From Chloroflexota bacterium (GTDB taxonomy: Bacteria; Chloroflexota; Ktedonobacteria; Ktedonobacterales; JADMIN01), in assembly GCA_021323855.1 (NCBI GenBank), contig JAJPKE010000045.1, positions 558,001 through 622,000 of the forward strand: a stretch of 64,000 nt of DNA. Direction: 5' to 3'. Positions 48,025 through 57,317 of this stretch are shown one piece after another. The translations under genes and the position numbers were made by a program. The notes beneath the pieces are model-generated. The model saw only the letters and a program-made list of their open reading frames with translations, searched no databases and had not been told where the DNA came from. How positions within the stretch are numbered: position 1 is the stretch's first letter; each line of letters starts with the position of its first letter.

Positions 48025-50946
48025 ATGAGCGAAGAAGAGACAGAACTGTTGATCGTGCCGCATACGCACTGGGACCGGGAGTGGTATCTCACCTTTCAAC
48101 AGTTCCGCATGAAACTGGTGGATACAGTGGATAGGCTGCTCGATATCCTGGAATCCGACCCGGCGTTTAGCTTCTTCATGCTCGATGGGCAGACGATCAT
48201 CCTGGAGGATTATCTGGAACTGCGCCCGGAAAACGCCGAGCGGCTTCAGAGGCTCGCCCGCCAGGGAAGAATTCTGCTCGGCCCCTGGTATCTCCAGCCA
48301 GATGAATTCCTTGTCAGTGGCGAATCGCTGATACGCAATCTTCAGAAGGGCCTGCGTATGGCCAACGCCTATGGCGGCGCCATGCCAATTGGTTATGTGC
48401 CCGACACCTTTGGCCATATCGCCCAGCTTCCCCAACTCTTGCGCGGCTTTGGCATTGACAACGCCGTCTTCTGGCGTGGCGTCTGGCCGGAGGTCAATCG
48501 CGATTCGTTTCACTGGCGCGCTCCCGATGGCAGCGACGTATTGGTCGCCTGGCTGCATGACGATACGGGCTACTCGAACGCCGTGTTGCTCCCGCTCGCT
48601 GCGGAGGCGCTCGCCACGCGCCTGCAACTCATCGCATCGCGTATGCGCCCCTATGCGACGACGAGCACGTTGCTGCTGATGAACGGTAGTGACCATCAGA
48701 TGCCCCAGGCGGGGTTGCCAGCCGCCATCGCCGCCGCCAATGCGCAACTGCGCGACAGCAAACTTCATGCGCGCATCGGCACCCTCCCGCAATACATCGC
48801 CCAACTGCGCGAAGCCAATGGAGAACTCCCGACCTACGAAGGCGAAATGACCAGCAGTTACAGCGCGCACTTGTTGCCGGGCGTTTATTCCTCGCGCATG
48901 TGGATCAAACAGCGCAATGCCGCCGGTGAGGCGCTGCTGACGCGCTGGACAGAACCCGCCACCTGCCTGGCGTGGCTGCTGGGCGAACGCTATCCTGGAA
49001 CCGAGTTGCAGCTTGCCTGGAAGTTCCTGTTGCACAATCATCCGCATGACAGTATTTGTGGGTGCAGCATAGATCAGGTACATGCGGAGATGATGACGCG
49101 CTTCGCCCAGAGCGAGCAGATTGCCAGCGAACTGACGCGGCGCGCATTGCAGGCAGTGGCGAGCAATGTCACGACGCGGGGACCAGAGCGCAGCGTACCG
49201 GTGGTCGTCTTCAACGCCGCTGGCGGTCCGCGAACCGATGTAGTGCGTTGCGCGGCGCAGGTCAATTTCACACGATTCCAGGTGGTAGATGACGAGGGCA
49301 TGCCACTGCCGCATCAGGTGCTGGCGCGCGATGGCGCGGAACTTTTGAACCAGACCGCCGATAAATCGCTGGTGCTGGGCATGCTCGGCATCATCAGCGA
49401 GGGGCAGGCGCTTGGCTATACCCTGCTGGATGCGCACCTCGGCGCGATGGAAGAAGGTGGCGTCATACCCATCGAGATCGTCGCCGCGCAACAGGGAACG
49501 CCCAACCTGCCGGCAATCGAAGAACTACTGGCGCGGGTGCGCGAATTGGCGGAGCAGGACGACGTGGCAGCGTTTCGTGTCATCGCCCATGAGGCGCCCA
49601 CCACCGATTTCATCTTCCTGGCGCGTGATGTGCCGTCATTCGGTGGGCGCACCTTCTTCATTCAGCCGAATGGCTCTATGAGCGGCCACACGGAGCGCCA
49701 GCCCTCCGCTGCGCCAGTCGTGGGTACACTGCGCACTGGCCCCAACTGGATCGAGAACGCGCATCTGCGGGTAGAGGTAGATAGCGCCAGTGGCACGATG
49801 CAGCTTCACGACAAAGCGACCGGCAGCGTCTATGCCGGGCTGCATCAGTTCATAGATAGCGGCGATGTAGGCGACCTCTATACCTACTGCCCGCCCGCGC
49901 AGGATACCGTCATTGCTGCGCCGGAGGAAGCGCCCACCATTGAACTGGTAGAGCATGGCCCAGCGCGTGCAACGTTGCAGATTCGGCAGACTTATTGCTT
50001 ACCATCCAGTTGCACAGCAGACCGCGCCGCGCGTTCGGCGCATCATGCGCCGTGCGCCATCGTCACAGAGGTGTCGTTGGGCGAGGGAAGCCGCCGGGTG
50101 GAGTTCCGCACGACCGTTGAGAACACCGCCAGCGATCACCGGCTGCGCGTCTTCTTTCCGGCGCCGTTTGTCTGCGAGTCGGTGGATGTGGAGGGCAGCT
50201 TCGCAGTGACGCGCCGCCCCGCGCGCCAGCAGCCGCCACAGAGCGGCGAGCGGCCCTGGTCGGAGTGGATGGAAACGCCGGTGAACACGCATCCGCAGAA
50301 GCGCTTTGCGGACCTGAGCAACGGTGAATCTGGCCTGGCGGTGCTCAATCGCGGCCTGGCGGAATATGAGGTGGTGCAAACGGAGCAGGGCAGCGCCCTT
50401 GCATTGACGTTGCTGCGCTGCACGGGCTGGCTCTCGCGTGATGATCTGTCCACGCGCCGGGGTCATGCGGGACCGCCATTGCAGACGCCGGAGGCGCAGG
50501 GAATCGGCACGCATACGTTTGAGTACGCGCTAGTACCACATGCTGGCACATGGCAGACCGATGATGCGTTTGTACTACAAGAGGCACAAGCCTATGAAGC
50601 GCCACTCCGCGCGGCAGTCACCACTCAACATGGGGGGCGGTTGCCGGCGGCCTGGAGCTTCGTTCAGGTTGCGCCGGCCAGCGTCGCCGTCAGCGCCATC
50701 AAGCGCGCCGACACAGACGACGGGCTGATTCTGCGTCTCTACAATCCGCTGGCGGAACACATCGAGGCGACGATTACGCTGGCCGTCCCTTTTGAGACGG
50801 TCGAACTCGTTGACCTGGCGGAGCAGAAGCAGCGCGACGAAACGGCGACACCGTTGGCACGCAACTTGAGTACGGGGGTACGTACAACGATTCGCGGCGG
50901 AGCAATCCAAACACTGCGATTTGGTATGGCCCCATCCGAGAGATAA
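48025..50946 (+). CDS. GH38 alpha-mannosidase
   Basis: LLIVPHTHWDREWYLTFQQFR; GYVPDTFGHIAQLPQLLRGFGIDNAVFWRG; HNHPHDSICGCSIDQVH. ORF extends to 47719. Confidence 0.94.
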   Translation: MSEEETELLIVPHTHWDREWYLTFQQFRMKLVDTVDRLLDILESDPAFSFFMLDGQTIILEDYLELRPENAERLQRLARQGRILLGPWYLQPDEFLVSGESLIRNLQKGLRMANAYGGAMPIGYVPDTFGHIAQLPQLLRGFGIDNAVFWRGVWPEVNRDSFHWRAPDGSDVLVAWLHDDTGYSNAVLLPLAAEALATRLQLIASRMRPYATTSTLLLMNGSDHQMPQAGLPAAIAAANAQLRDSKLHARIGTLPQYIAQLREANGELPTYEGEMTSSYSAHLLPGVYSSRMWIKQRNAAGEALLTRWTEPATCLAWLLGERYPGTELQLAWKFLLHNHPHDSICGCSIDQVHAEMMTRFAQSEQIASELTRRALQAVASNVTTRGPERSVPVVVFNAAGGPRTDVVRCAAQVNFTRFQVVDDEGMPLPHQVLARDGAELLNQTADKSLVLGMLGIISEGQALGYTLLDAHLGAMEEGGVIPIEIVAAQQGTPNLPAIEELLARVRELAEQDDVAAFRVIAHEAPTTDFIFLARDVPSFGGRTFFIQPNGSMSGHTERQPSAAPVVGTLRTGPNWIENAHLRVEVDSASGTMQLHDKATGSVYAGLHQFIDSGDVGDLYTYCPPAQDTVIAAPEEAPTIELVEHGPARATLQIRQTYCLPSSCTADRAARSAHHAPCAIVTEVSLGEGSRRVEFRTTVENTASDHRLRVFFPAPFVCESVDVEGSFAVTRRPARQQPPQSGERPWSEWMETPVNTHPQKRFADLSNGESGLAVLNRGLAEYEVVQTEQGSALALTLLRCTGWLSRDDLSTRRGHAGPPLQTPEAQGIGTHTFEYALVPHAGTWQTDDAFVLQEAQAYEAPLRAAVTTQHGGRLPAAWSFVQVAPASVAVSAIKRADTDDGLILRLYNPLAEHIEATITLAVPFETVELVDLAEQKQRDETATPLARNLSTGVRTTIRGGAIQTLRFGMAPSER

Positions 50947-51198
50947 TAGCAACGGTAAGAGCAACGGCAATAGCCAGGTAGGCATGTTCAGTTTACAGAT
51001 ACGCAGCGATGCTGTTATGCTGTAGCAGCACGCCTCGTTCTTGTAAAGGTGTTTAGGATTTCGCGCGTGCTTTCGATCCGCCAACTGCTATTTTGGCAGA
51101 TCAGGGGTATGCGCGTGAATGGGCCGCCACTGCTACTTCGCGGCATGTCGCTGCGGCAAGCAAGTAATTCGTAGTGCGGCTGAAAGAGGTGGAACTCC

Positions 51199-51813
51199 GT
51201 GAGTATTCTGCTACAGCCAGCCATTCATCATGTCGCCCAGGCCATCGCAGCAGCAAGCCCGACGGCCAGCGCGTCGGCGACGACCGCGCCCGTCTCATCG
51301 GTCCCGCCGACGCAGGCGAGCAGTGGATCGGCGCTGGATAGCATCAAGCCGCTGTTGACGGTCGTGGTCTTTTTTGCGGTCGCCTTCTCGGTGATCTTCT
51401 GGGTGGCCCTGGTCTACTGGACCTGGCGCGATGTGCGGTCGCGCACCCAGGACACCATCCTTCAGATTACAGCGACCATTCTCGTCGCGGTCTTCAACCT
51501 GGGTGGTCTCTTCATTTATCTGATCGTTCGCCCGCGCCAGACGCTGGCAGAACTCTATGAGCGCCAGCTCGAAGAGGAATCATTGCTGGCAGAGATGACC
51601 GAACGCCAGACCTGCCCCACCTGTCATTATCGCGTCGAGCCAGACTTCCAGGCGTGTCCGTCCTGCGGCACAAAGCTGCGGCGCCCCTGCCCGCGCTGCG
51701 AGCATCTCCTCGAACTCAAGTGGAACGTGTGCCCGTATTGCGGCTATGGCGGCGGCGCAATGGATGGCGGCAGCCGGGCCCCTTCACGGCAACCGGCACG
51801 CGCTGAACGCTGA
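51199..51813 (+). CDS. Membrane protein with C-terminal double zinc ribbon
   Basis: TM segments then CPTCHYRVEPDFQACPSCGTKLRRPCPRCEHLLELKWNVCPYCG; GTG start. Confidence 0.82.
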   Translation: MSILLQPAIHHVAQAIAAASPTASASATTAPVSSVPPTQASSGSALDSIKPLLTVVVFFAVAFSVIFWVALVYWTWRDVRSRTQDTILQITATILVAVFNLGGLFIYLIVRPRQTLAELYERQLEEESLLAEMTERQTCPTCHYRVEPDFQACPSCGTKLRRPCPRCEHLLELKWNVCPYCGYGGGAMDGGSRAPSRQPARAER

Positions 51814-51848
51814 GGAGCGGCCAGCGAGAGCGAGGCATCTGCCCGAAG

Positions 51849-51886
51849 AAAACGAGAGGCGACCCAAACAGGTTGCCTCTCGTTTT
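51849..51886. terminator. Bidirectional terminator
   Basis: AAAACGAGAGGC-(GACC-caaaca-GGTT)-GCCTCTCGTTTT between convergent genes. Confidence 0.9.
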
Positions 51887-51914
51887 GTCATCACTCCCCT
51901 ACAATGGCAATGGC

Positions 51915-52934
51915 TTATGGATGCGGAAGAGCGCCGGTGGTCATGAGGACGATTCCCAGCCCCACGATCACCAGGATGACGATAATGCCGACGATCAGCC
52001 AGGGGATGCCGCCAGCCGCGCCGGAGACATCTGGCAGTGGGATATTGCCATCACCCGAAGCTGGCGCCGAACTGGGAGCCGGCTGCTCCGTCGCGCCGAT
52101 GGGGAACGGATTGCCATTCGCCGGCAGATTGAGTTGTCCGTTCTGGGCAATGGTGGTCAGCCGGCTCAGGAAATCCTGGAAGCCCTGCGCTGGGTCTTTG
52201 CCCGTCAACGTCTGATAGCAGGCGCCAAGTGATCCGCCAGCCGCAGCGACGATCTGTGCCCAGCTAAAGTTGAGCTGGCTATGCAAATAATAGAGGAACA
52301 GCGGACCGCAGCCGTTGCTATCCTGGTTCTGGTCGGTGGCATCGTTGTTGGTCACATAGTCGGCGTGGCCATTGCTCCACCAGGACTGCGCCGGGTCAGT
52401 CTGAACGGAGGCCAGCGATGGCGCCTGCTGAATCGCCAGCACGCGCGAGAGGGCTTCGCCGTTGGTCTGGCCGCAGGCCCAGCCTTTATTCTGCGCCGCC
52501 TCGAAGACCTCTACCAATTCGGCAACCATCAAACCTTCCGCCTGATCGGGCACCGGCTGCACATAGAGATCTGTGGCGTTGCAGCCATAATGATAGGCGC
52601 CGCCAGCATTGGGGTCCATCAGGACATGGAGCGGGGTCGCCGTGCGCGGATTCGTCTGATCGTCGCCCTCCTGGCCAGGAGGAAGCGAAATGCCACCAAA
52701 GAAGCCGGCGATGGCAGCAAAATCGGCCTCGCAGGATTGCAGGATTGCCTGGGCGGAGGCATTGCCATCGGCACTGCCATCAGAGTAGACGACGAAATGC
52801 GCCGTCGTGCCCACCGGATTCTGCGTGCTGGCGAGCGCCCGCGATGCGCTCAGTTGAAACTCTCTGGTCACTGATGGATTTGACGATGGGCGAATGAACA
52901 CATGTGCACGCGGACTGATGATCGTATCTGACAC
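51915..52934 (-). CDS. Hypothetical protein with C-terminal membrane anchor
   Basis: GTG start 52934 after GGAGAAC; C-term GGIPWLIVGIIVILVIVGLGIVLMTTGALPHP. ORF extends to 53096. Confidence 0.72.
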   Translation of the reverse strand: MSDTIISPRAHVFIRPSSNPSVTREFQLSASRALASTQNPVGTTAHFVVYSDGSADGNASAQAILQSCEADFAAIAGFFGGISLPPGQEGDDQTNPRTATPLHVLMDPNAGGAYHYGCNATDLYVQPVPDQAEGLMVAELVEVFEAAQNKGWACGQTNGEALSRVLAIQQAPSLASVQTDPAQSWWSNGHADYVTNNDATDQNQDSNGCGPLFLYYLHSQLNFSWAQIVAAAGGSLGACYQTLTGKDPAQGFQDFLSRLTTIAQNGQLNLPANGNPFPIGATEQPAPSSAPASGDGNIPLPDVSGAAGGIPWLIVGIIVILVIVGLGIVLMTTGALPHP

Positions 52935-53168
52935 TACGTTCTCCTTTTGAAATCGCGCTGAGCGCAACAGAGAAACAAGACGCGGCGAATTCCGCCTGCC
53001 GGCACGGATGCCCCACCTGCCGGACGGAAAACACCTGGCGCACGTAGTATGCCAGAAACACAAGAGAAAAGAAAGTGTTTGTTTGTCACACTGCAAGAAA
53101 TTACTGAGGGCAGGCGAGCAATTTGACAGATACTTTACAATGCGGTCGCCATCCCTGCAACCACTATC

Positions 53169-53750
53169 CTAGCTTCTGAAATTGTCCAGCGTTGCAGGCT
53201 GTGCCCCCGCCGCCAGCATCTCGTGGATGGCGCGGTCGCCATCGCCCTGCGCAACATCTACCGCGCGAATGGCATCTGTGAGGAGCGTCGCGCTGATGCC
53301 CGCGCGCAGCGCATCCAGCACGGTTGCGCGGACGCAATAGTCGGTCGCCAGTCCACCGACATACACCCGAGTGACGCCCATCTCCCGCAGCGTATCTAAC
53401 AGGGTGCGACCATCCGGCAAGAGCGCTTCCATCGCGGAGTAGCCGTCGTCTTTGGTCCCCATGCCTTTCGAGACCACGACGGTGCCGGAAGGCAGGCGTA
53501 AGGCAGGGTGAAACGCTGCGCCAGGCGTCCCCTGTACGCAGTGCGGCGGCCAGGGTCCACCCCACGCGGCAAAGTGTGATGTCTCGCGCGGATGCCAGTC
53601 GCGGCTGGCAAAGATCGGCATACCGCTGGCTGCGGCTCGTTCGGCGTACTGGTTGAGGACGGGAACGACGGCATCGCCTTCTGCCACGGCGAGCGCGCCG
53701 CCCGGACAAAAATCGTTCTGCACATCTACAATGATGAGCGCCGCTGCCAT
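53169..53750 (-). CDS. pncA: Nicotinamidase (isochorismatase family)
   Basis: MAAALIIVDVQNDFCPGGALAV; FASRDWHPRETSHF; VSKGMG; VYVGGLATDYCVRATVLDAL. Confidence 0.93.
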   Translation of the reverse strand: MAAALIIVDVQNDFCPGGALAVAEGDAVVPVLNQYAERAAASGMPIFASRDWHPRETSHFAAWGGPWPPHCVQGTPGAAFHPALRLPSGTVVVSKGMGTKDDGYSAMEALLPDGRTLLDTLREMGVTRVYVGGLATDYCVRATVLDALRAGISATLLTDAIRAVDVAQGDGDRAIHEMLAAGAQPATLDNFRS

Positions 53751-53850
53751 TGTCCCACGCCCTTTCTCGTGTTTCGCCAGCCTAGCCAATCTAAAGTCGC
53801 CAACGCTGCTAACACTGCTATCTACACGATCCTCCTGATCCTCCTGGCGC

Positions 53851-54219
53851 TCATTCTATCCTATTTTCCATGCTCTGGGTGCTTTGGGTGCTTTGCGAAC
53901 GCTCGACGAGTGCGCGGATACTCTGCATCCGCTCGCGTTCTTCAGACGCCATCAGTTCTCCCAGCATCTCCTCGAACGTCAGTGTGTCAATCTCGCCCGC
54001 CACATAGCGCCGCCGCAACAGTTCTACCGCTGAGGGTTCGCTGGCCTGCGCCAACGGTGGCGCGGCGTTCTGGCGCTGGCGCGACTGGATGGCTAGCCAG
54101 ACGAATAGCATCGGTAGCCCGATCCAGAAGAGCGTCGAAAGTCCCCAGACGACGAGTTGGGCGAGTGGCGACCAGGGATGAGGCCCATAAGCCCCTCCAT
54201 CACCGAAATGTCCTGGCAT
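53851..54219 (-). CDS. Small membrane protein with SHOCT-like C-terminal motif
   Basis: TM segment; AVELLRRRYVAGEIDTLTFEEMLGEL. Confidence 0.78.
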   Translation of the reverse strand: MPGHFGDGGAYGPHPWSPLAQLVVWGLSTLFWIGLPMLFVWLAIQSRQRQNAAPPLAQASEPSAVELLRRRYVAGEIDTLTFEEMLGELMASEERERMQSIRALVERSQSTQSTQSMENRIE

Positions 54220-54376
54220 AAATACTGCTGCTCCTTTCTCTTACCTCACAGTTTGTTACACCTCACCTGCGTCACCTGCGTGACGTACTCTGCTGGCCGG
54301 AGCATAAGCGCAAATTATGTGAAATAGATGAGAGGAGCGCCCAGAAATGCTGCGCAAGATGTATTAAGACAGATGG

Positions 54377-54412
54377 GAGGCACTGGCGAGAGATATTCCT
54401 CGCTAGTGCCTC
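54377..54412. terminator. Strong hairpin, probable terminator of the 54479-54730 gene
   Basis: GAGGCACTGGCGAG-agatattc-CTCGCTAGTGCCTC, 14-bp stem with one G:T. Confidence 0.6.
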
Positions 54413-54478
54413 TAGAATGAGCTTTAGCTTGCCCGTCCGTGCGTGGGCTTTTCAAAGCCGCGCCAGACGATGAAAAGC

Positions 54479-54730
54479 TTATTGGTTTCTGCCCATCATA
54501 TCGTCGAGCTTTTCGCCCAATCCTCCTGGCAGGTCGCCCTCATGGCTCTGGGCCTGCTGGGCAATTTGATCGAGTCCGCTGCCAGCGGCGTCTTTCGCCT
54601 GCTGAGCAGCCTGCTCGCCACCAGGGACTTTGTTTGCAAACTGATCAATCTCATTGTTGATGGCGTCTTGCGCCTGCTGCTGCATCCCGCCCAGGTCTTG
54701 ACCACTCTGATTCATGTCTTGATTCGACAT
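54479..54730 (-). CDS. Small Gln/Ala-rich hypothetical protein
   Basis: MSNQDMNQSGQDLGGMQQQAQDAINNEIDQFANKVPGGEQAAQQAKDAAGSGLDQ...; GGAGGG Shine-Dalgarno upstream of 54730. Confidence 0.65.
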   Translation of the reverse strand: MSNQDMNQSGQDLGGMQQQAQDAINNEIDQFANKVPGGEQAAQQAKDAAGSGLDQIAQQAQSHEGDLPGGLGEKLDDMMGRNQ

Positions 54731-55062
54731 CGCACACCCTCCGGTTCAGATGTTCTCCCGGCTGGCGGTTGTTCACTCTTGGATCACCCGCCATACCAGG
54801 ATCAACGCGCCTCCTACGATGAGGCTCTGCGGGCGATACGCCTGCTCCTGTCTCCGCTTGAGACGCGCTGGCAAGAGAGAGGCGCGAAGATGCTGTCTTG
54901 CGCGAGCATATCGGCCCTGGTCTTCGCGACGCACATGATAACGAGCGCCACTATCCAACCACTACTCAAGAGGGAACTGCAATGTACATGCCACCTGAGC
55001 AGATTTCTCGCAGTTGCGTATCCTCATGTGGCATTCATTGGGATTGCAGGACCACGGGACCG

Positions 55063-55818
55063 CTAGGATTGCGCCGCATGGGGATTGAAGCGAAAGAGTT
55101 GGGCAGGGCGATGCGGTCCGACCATCCTGGTATGCGATGTCGGCTCGACGGTACGCATCATCAGCAGCTTTTTGCGGAAATTGCGTTTGTCCAGCGTGCG
55201 ATTGAGAATTGCCTGATACACATCCTGCAATTCGCTCATGGTAAACTCATGCGCCAGCAATTGAAAGCCAATCGTTGTATATTCCAGCTTGCCGCGCAGC
55301 CGCAGCAACGAATAGCGCATGATCTCTTCATGGTCGAAGGCCAGCGGCGGCAGATCATACGCCCAGCAGAATTGATAGGACGGACTACCAGGTTCCTCCG
55401 GGAGCCGCAACTGGTCCGCACGAATCAGGGCGTAATAGACAACGGTGATGACGCGCATCCGGGGGTCGCGCCCGGGGTCGCCAAAGGTATAGAGTTGTTC
55501 GAGGTACACGTCGCCAACGCCGGTAACTTCGGAGAGTTTACGCTTCGCTGCATCCTCCAGCGATTCGTCGTAGCGCACGAACCCGCCAGGGATAGACCAC
55601 AGCCCCTCAAACGGCGGGTGGTCGCGCTTGACCAGCACCACCTCGAGCCGTCCCTCGCGCACAGTGAGGATGACGACATCCACCGCAACGGCTGGCCGGT
55701 TCTGCCAGGGAACTTCCGCCGATGCTGAAGACGATTGCGCATGCCCGGTATCGTCTGTGGGTTGGGGTGACGGAGACGAAAGAGTGATCTCCGTCGAAGC
55801 TCCGGTTGATGCAGCCAC
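55063..55818 (-). CDS. NrtR-like regulator: degenerate Nudix domain + C-terminal winged helix
   Basis: VAVDVVILTVREGRLEVVLVKRDHPPFEGLWSIPGGFVRYDESLEDAAKRKLSEVTGV; C-term FTMSELQDVYQAILNRTLDKRNFRKKLL. GTG 55818 preceded by AGGGG; ORF extends to 56238. Confidence 0.83.
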   Translation of the reverse strand: MAASTGASTEITLSSPSPQPTDDTGHAQSSSASAEVPWQNRPAVAVDVVILTVREGRLEVVLVKRDHPPFEGLWSIPGGFVRYDESLEDAAKRKLSEVTGVGDVYLEQLYTFGDPGRDPRMRVITVVYYALIRADQLRLPEEPGSPSYQFCWAYDLPPLAFDHEEIMRYSLLRLRGKLEYTTIGFQLLAHEFTMSELQDVYQAILNRTLDKRNFRKKLLMMRTVEPTSHTRMVGPHRPAQLFRFNPHAAQS

Positions 55819-55982
55819 GCTTCTCGCCCCTTTTATGTTCAACTCATCTATGCTGTCTAAGCTATCTATGCTGTCAATGCTTGCCGTTCGCCTTTCGCCG
55901 AATCTCTCTTCTCTATTATCGCACCTGATCTGTTTTTCAACACGGTGTATCCCCGCTGACCCCTCCCATCGCAGACGAACAG

Positions 55983-56387
55983 TCACGAGGGCTGCTGGTT
56001 GTACTCGTCGTCGCTGACGTGCACGCCCCAGGTTGCGCTGTTGCCCTGTTCGTCCACTTCGAGCATGGCGAGGTGCGTCATAAAACGGTTGCGCGTCGCG
56101 CCGTGCCAGTGTTCCTCTCCCGGCTCGAAGAACACGCGGTCGCCAGGGCGAATGACCTCGATTGGCCCACCGCGTCGCTGGCAGAGGCCAACACCCTCCG
56201 TGACGTAGATCGTCTGGCCGTTGGGGTGCGTGTGCCATGCCGTTCGTGCGCCCGGCGTGAAGTGAACGTTGCTTGCCGACAGTCGCGAGCCGGTGGATGG
56301 CATGGCAACCGTGTCAATGTAGACCGTGCCGGTGAACCAGGCGTCCGGCCCCGCTGCCGTTTCGAGAGCGTTCCTGGTGATCTGCAT
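55983..56387 (-). CDS. Cupin domain protein
   Basis: VHFTPGARTAWHTHPNGQTIYVTEGVGLCQRRGGPIEVIRPGDRVFFEPGEEHWHGA. Confidence 0.92.
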   Translation of the reverse strand: MQITRNALETAAGPDAWFTGTVYIDTVAMPSTGSRLSASNVHFTPGARTAWHTHPNGQTIYVTEGVGLCQRRGGPIEVIRPGDRVFFEPGEEHWHGATRNRFMTHLAMLEVDEQGNSATWGVHVSDDEYNQQPS

Positions 56388-56402
56388 GTTGTTTCCGTTC
56401 TC

Positions 56403-56960
56403 CTATCTACCACTATCCAGTGTCTTGACCATATGCACATAAGGGCGTTGATACAAAGTGGTCTGGTGCGTGACCACATAGTGCTGATGGGTATAGAGAT
56501 CTATCGCCCGCGCGTTCCCCTGCGCCACATGCAGCGCAACTTTCAAGTAGTGATGCTGGCGCGCCTGCTGCTCCGCCGTTTGCAACAGGCGCGTGCCGAT
56601 TCCCTGGCGGCTCCATTGTTGGAACACCGCGAGCGCATCAATGTACCATTCATCGTCCTGCGCTTCGCGTTCGAGCCAGCTTCCCACGGCGGCGTTGAGT
56701 TGTGGTTCATCGCGCCCGCTAAAGCTCAACACCAATCCAACTACCGCTGATTTCTGCTCAGCCACCTGGGCGTTTTGATAGCTGAAGCGGTTGCCGTCCA
56801 GCCGGTAGTAGTGCCGCAAACGCTTGATCCACCCACCCACCTGTTTGTCTTCCAGTGGATAGGTGACCTGTGTATGCGTATAGGCGGAGTACAGCAGAAC
56901 CGCTGCCACCTCAGCGTCATCTGGCTGCGCTGGCCTGATCTGTAGCGAATCTTGCATCAT
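56403..56960 (-). CDS. GNAT family acetyltransferase
   Basis: WYIDALAVFQQWSRQGIGTRLLQTAEQQARQHHYLKVALHVAQGNARAIDLYTHQHYVV. Confidence 0.9.
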   Translation of the reverse strand: MMQDSLQIRPAQPDDAEVAAVLLYSAYTHTQVTYPLEDKQVGGWIKRLRHYYRLDGNRFSYQNAQVAEQKSAVVGLVLSFSGRDEPQLNAAVGSWLEREAQDDEWYIDALAVFQQWSRQGIGTRLLQTAEQQARQHHYLKVALHVAQGNARAIDLYTHQHYVVTHQTTLYQRPYVHMVKTLDSGR

Positions 56961-57037
56961 TTATCATTTCAGGAGCGCGCTCTAGGTCGCGTCTATAGTC
57001 GTCTATAGTCTATCGCATCCCGTGGCCACTCCGCGTG

Positions 57038-57094
57038 TCACGGGCGCAGCAGCACCTTAATGGCGCGGCGCTCGTCCAGCAGGCTGATGCGTTA
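57038..57094 (-). pseudogene. Residual C-terminus of a zinc-type alcohol dehydrogenase
   Basis: Minus strand TAA-RISLLDERRAIKVLLRP-TGA, stop-bounded; resembles the ADH C-terminal pattern ...EAIKVLLRP. Confidence 0.4.
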
Positions 57095-57317
57095 GCAACA
57101 TCACGTCATACGCCCTGCAAAACAGGACAAGCACGCGAACGATCACGTCTTGCCTGTGCGTAGTACCTGTGAAGCGCGTTACAGGTATACGCGCTCAAAC
57201 GTGTTATCCTACGAAACGGATATGCTCGCGCGCTTCTGCTTGTTTACGCGCGGACAGGGGAAATGCCAATGTTGAAGAGATCATCTTCATGAATGAGCAA
57301 TCAATAGGCAATGAGCA

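Noticed and set aside
47944-49491. 515-aa minus-strand ORF
   Set aside because: Antisense shadow of the GH38 gene; composition of a shadow ORF.
54443-55066. 207-aa plus-strand ORF
   Set aside because: The opposing 83-aa minus ORF has a good Shine-Dalgarno and coherent composition; the plus ORF crosses a hairpin and lacks a ribosome site.
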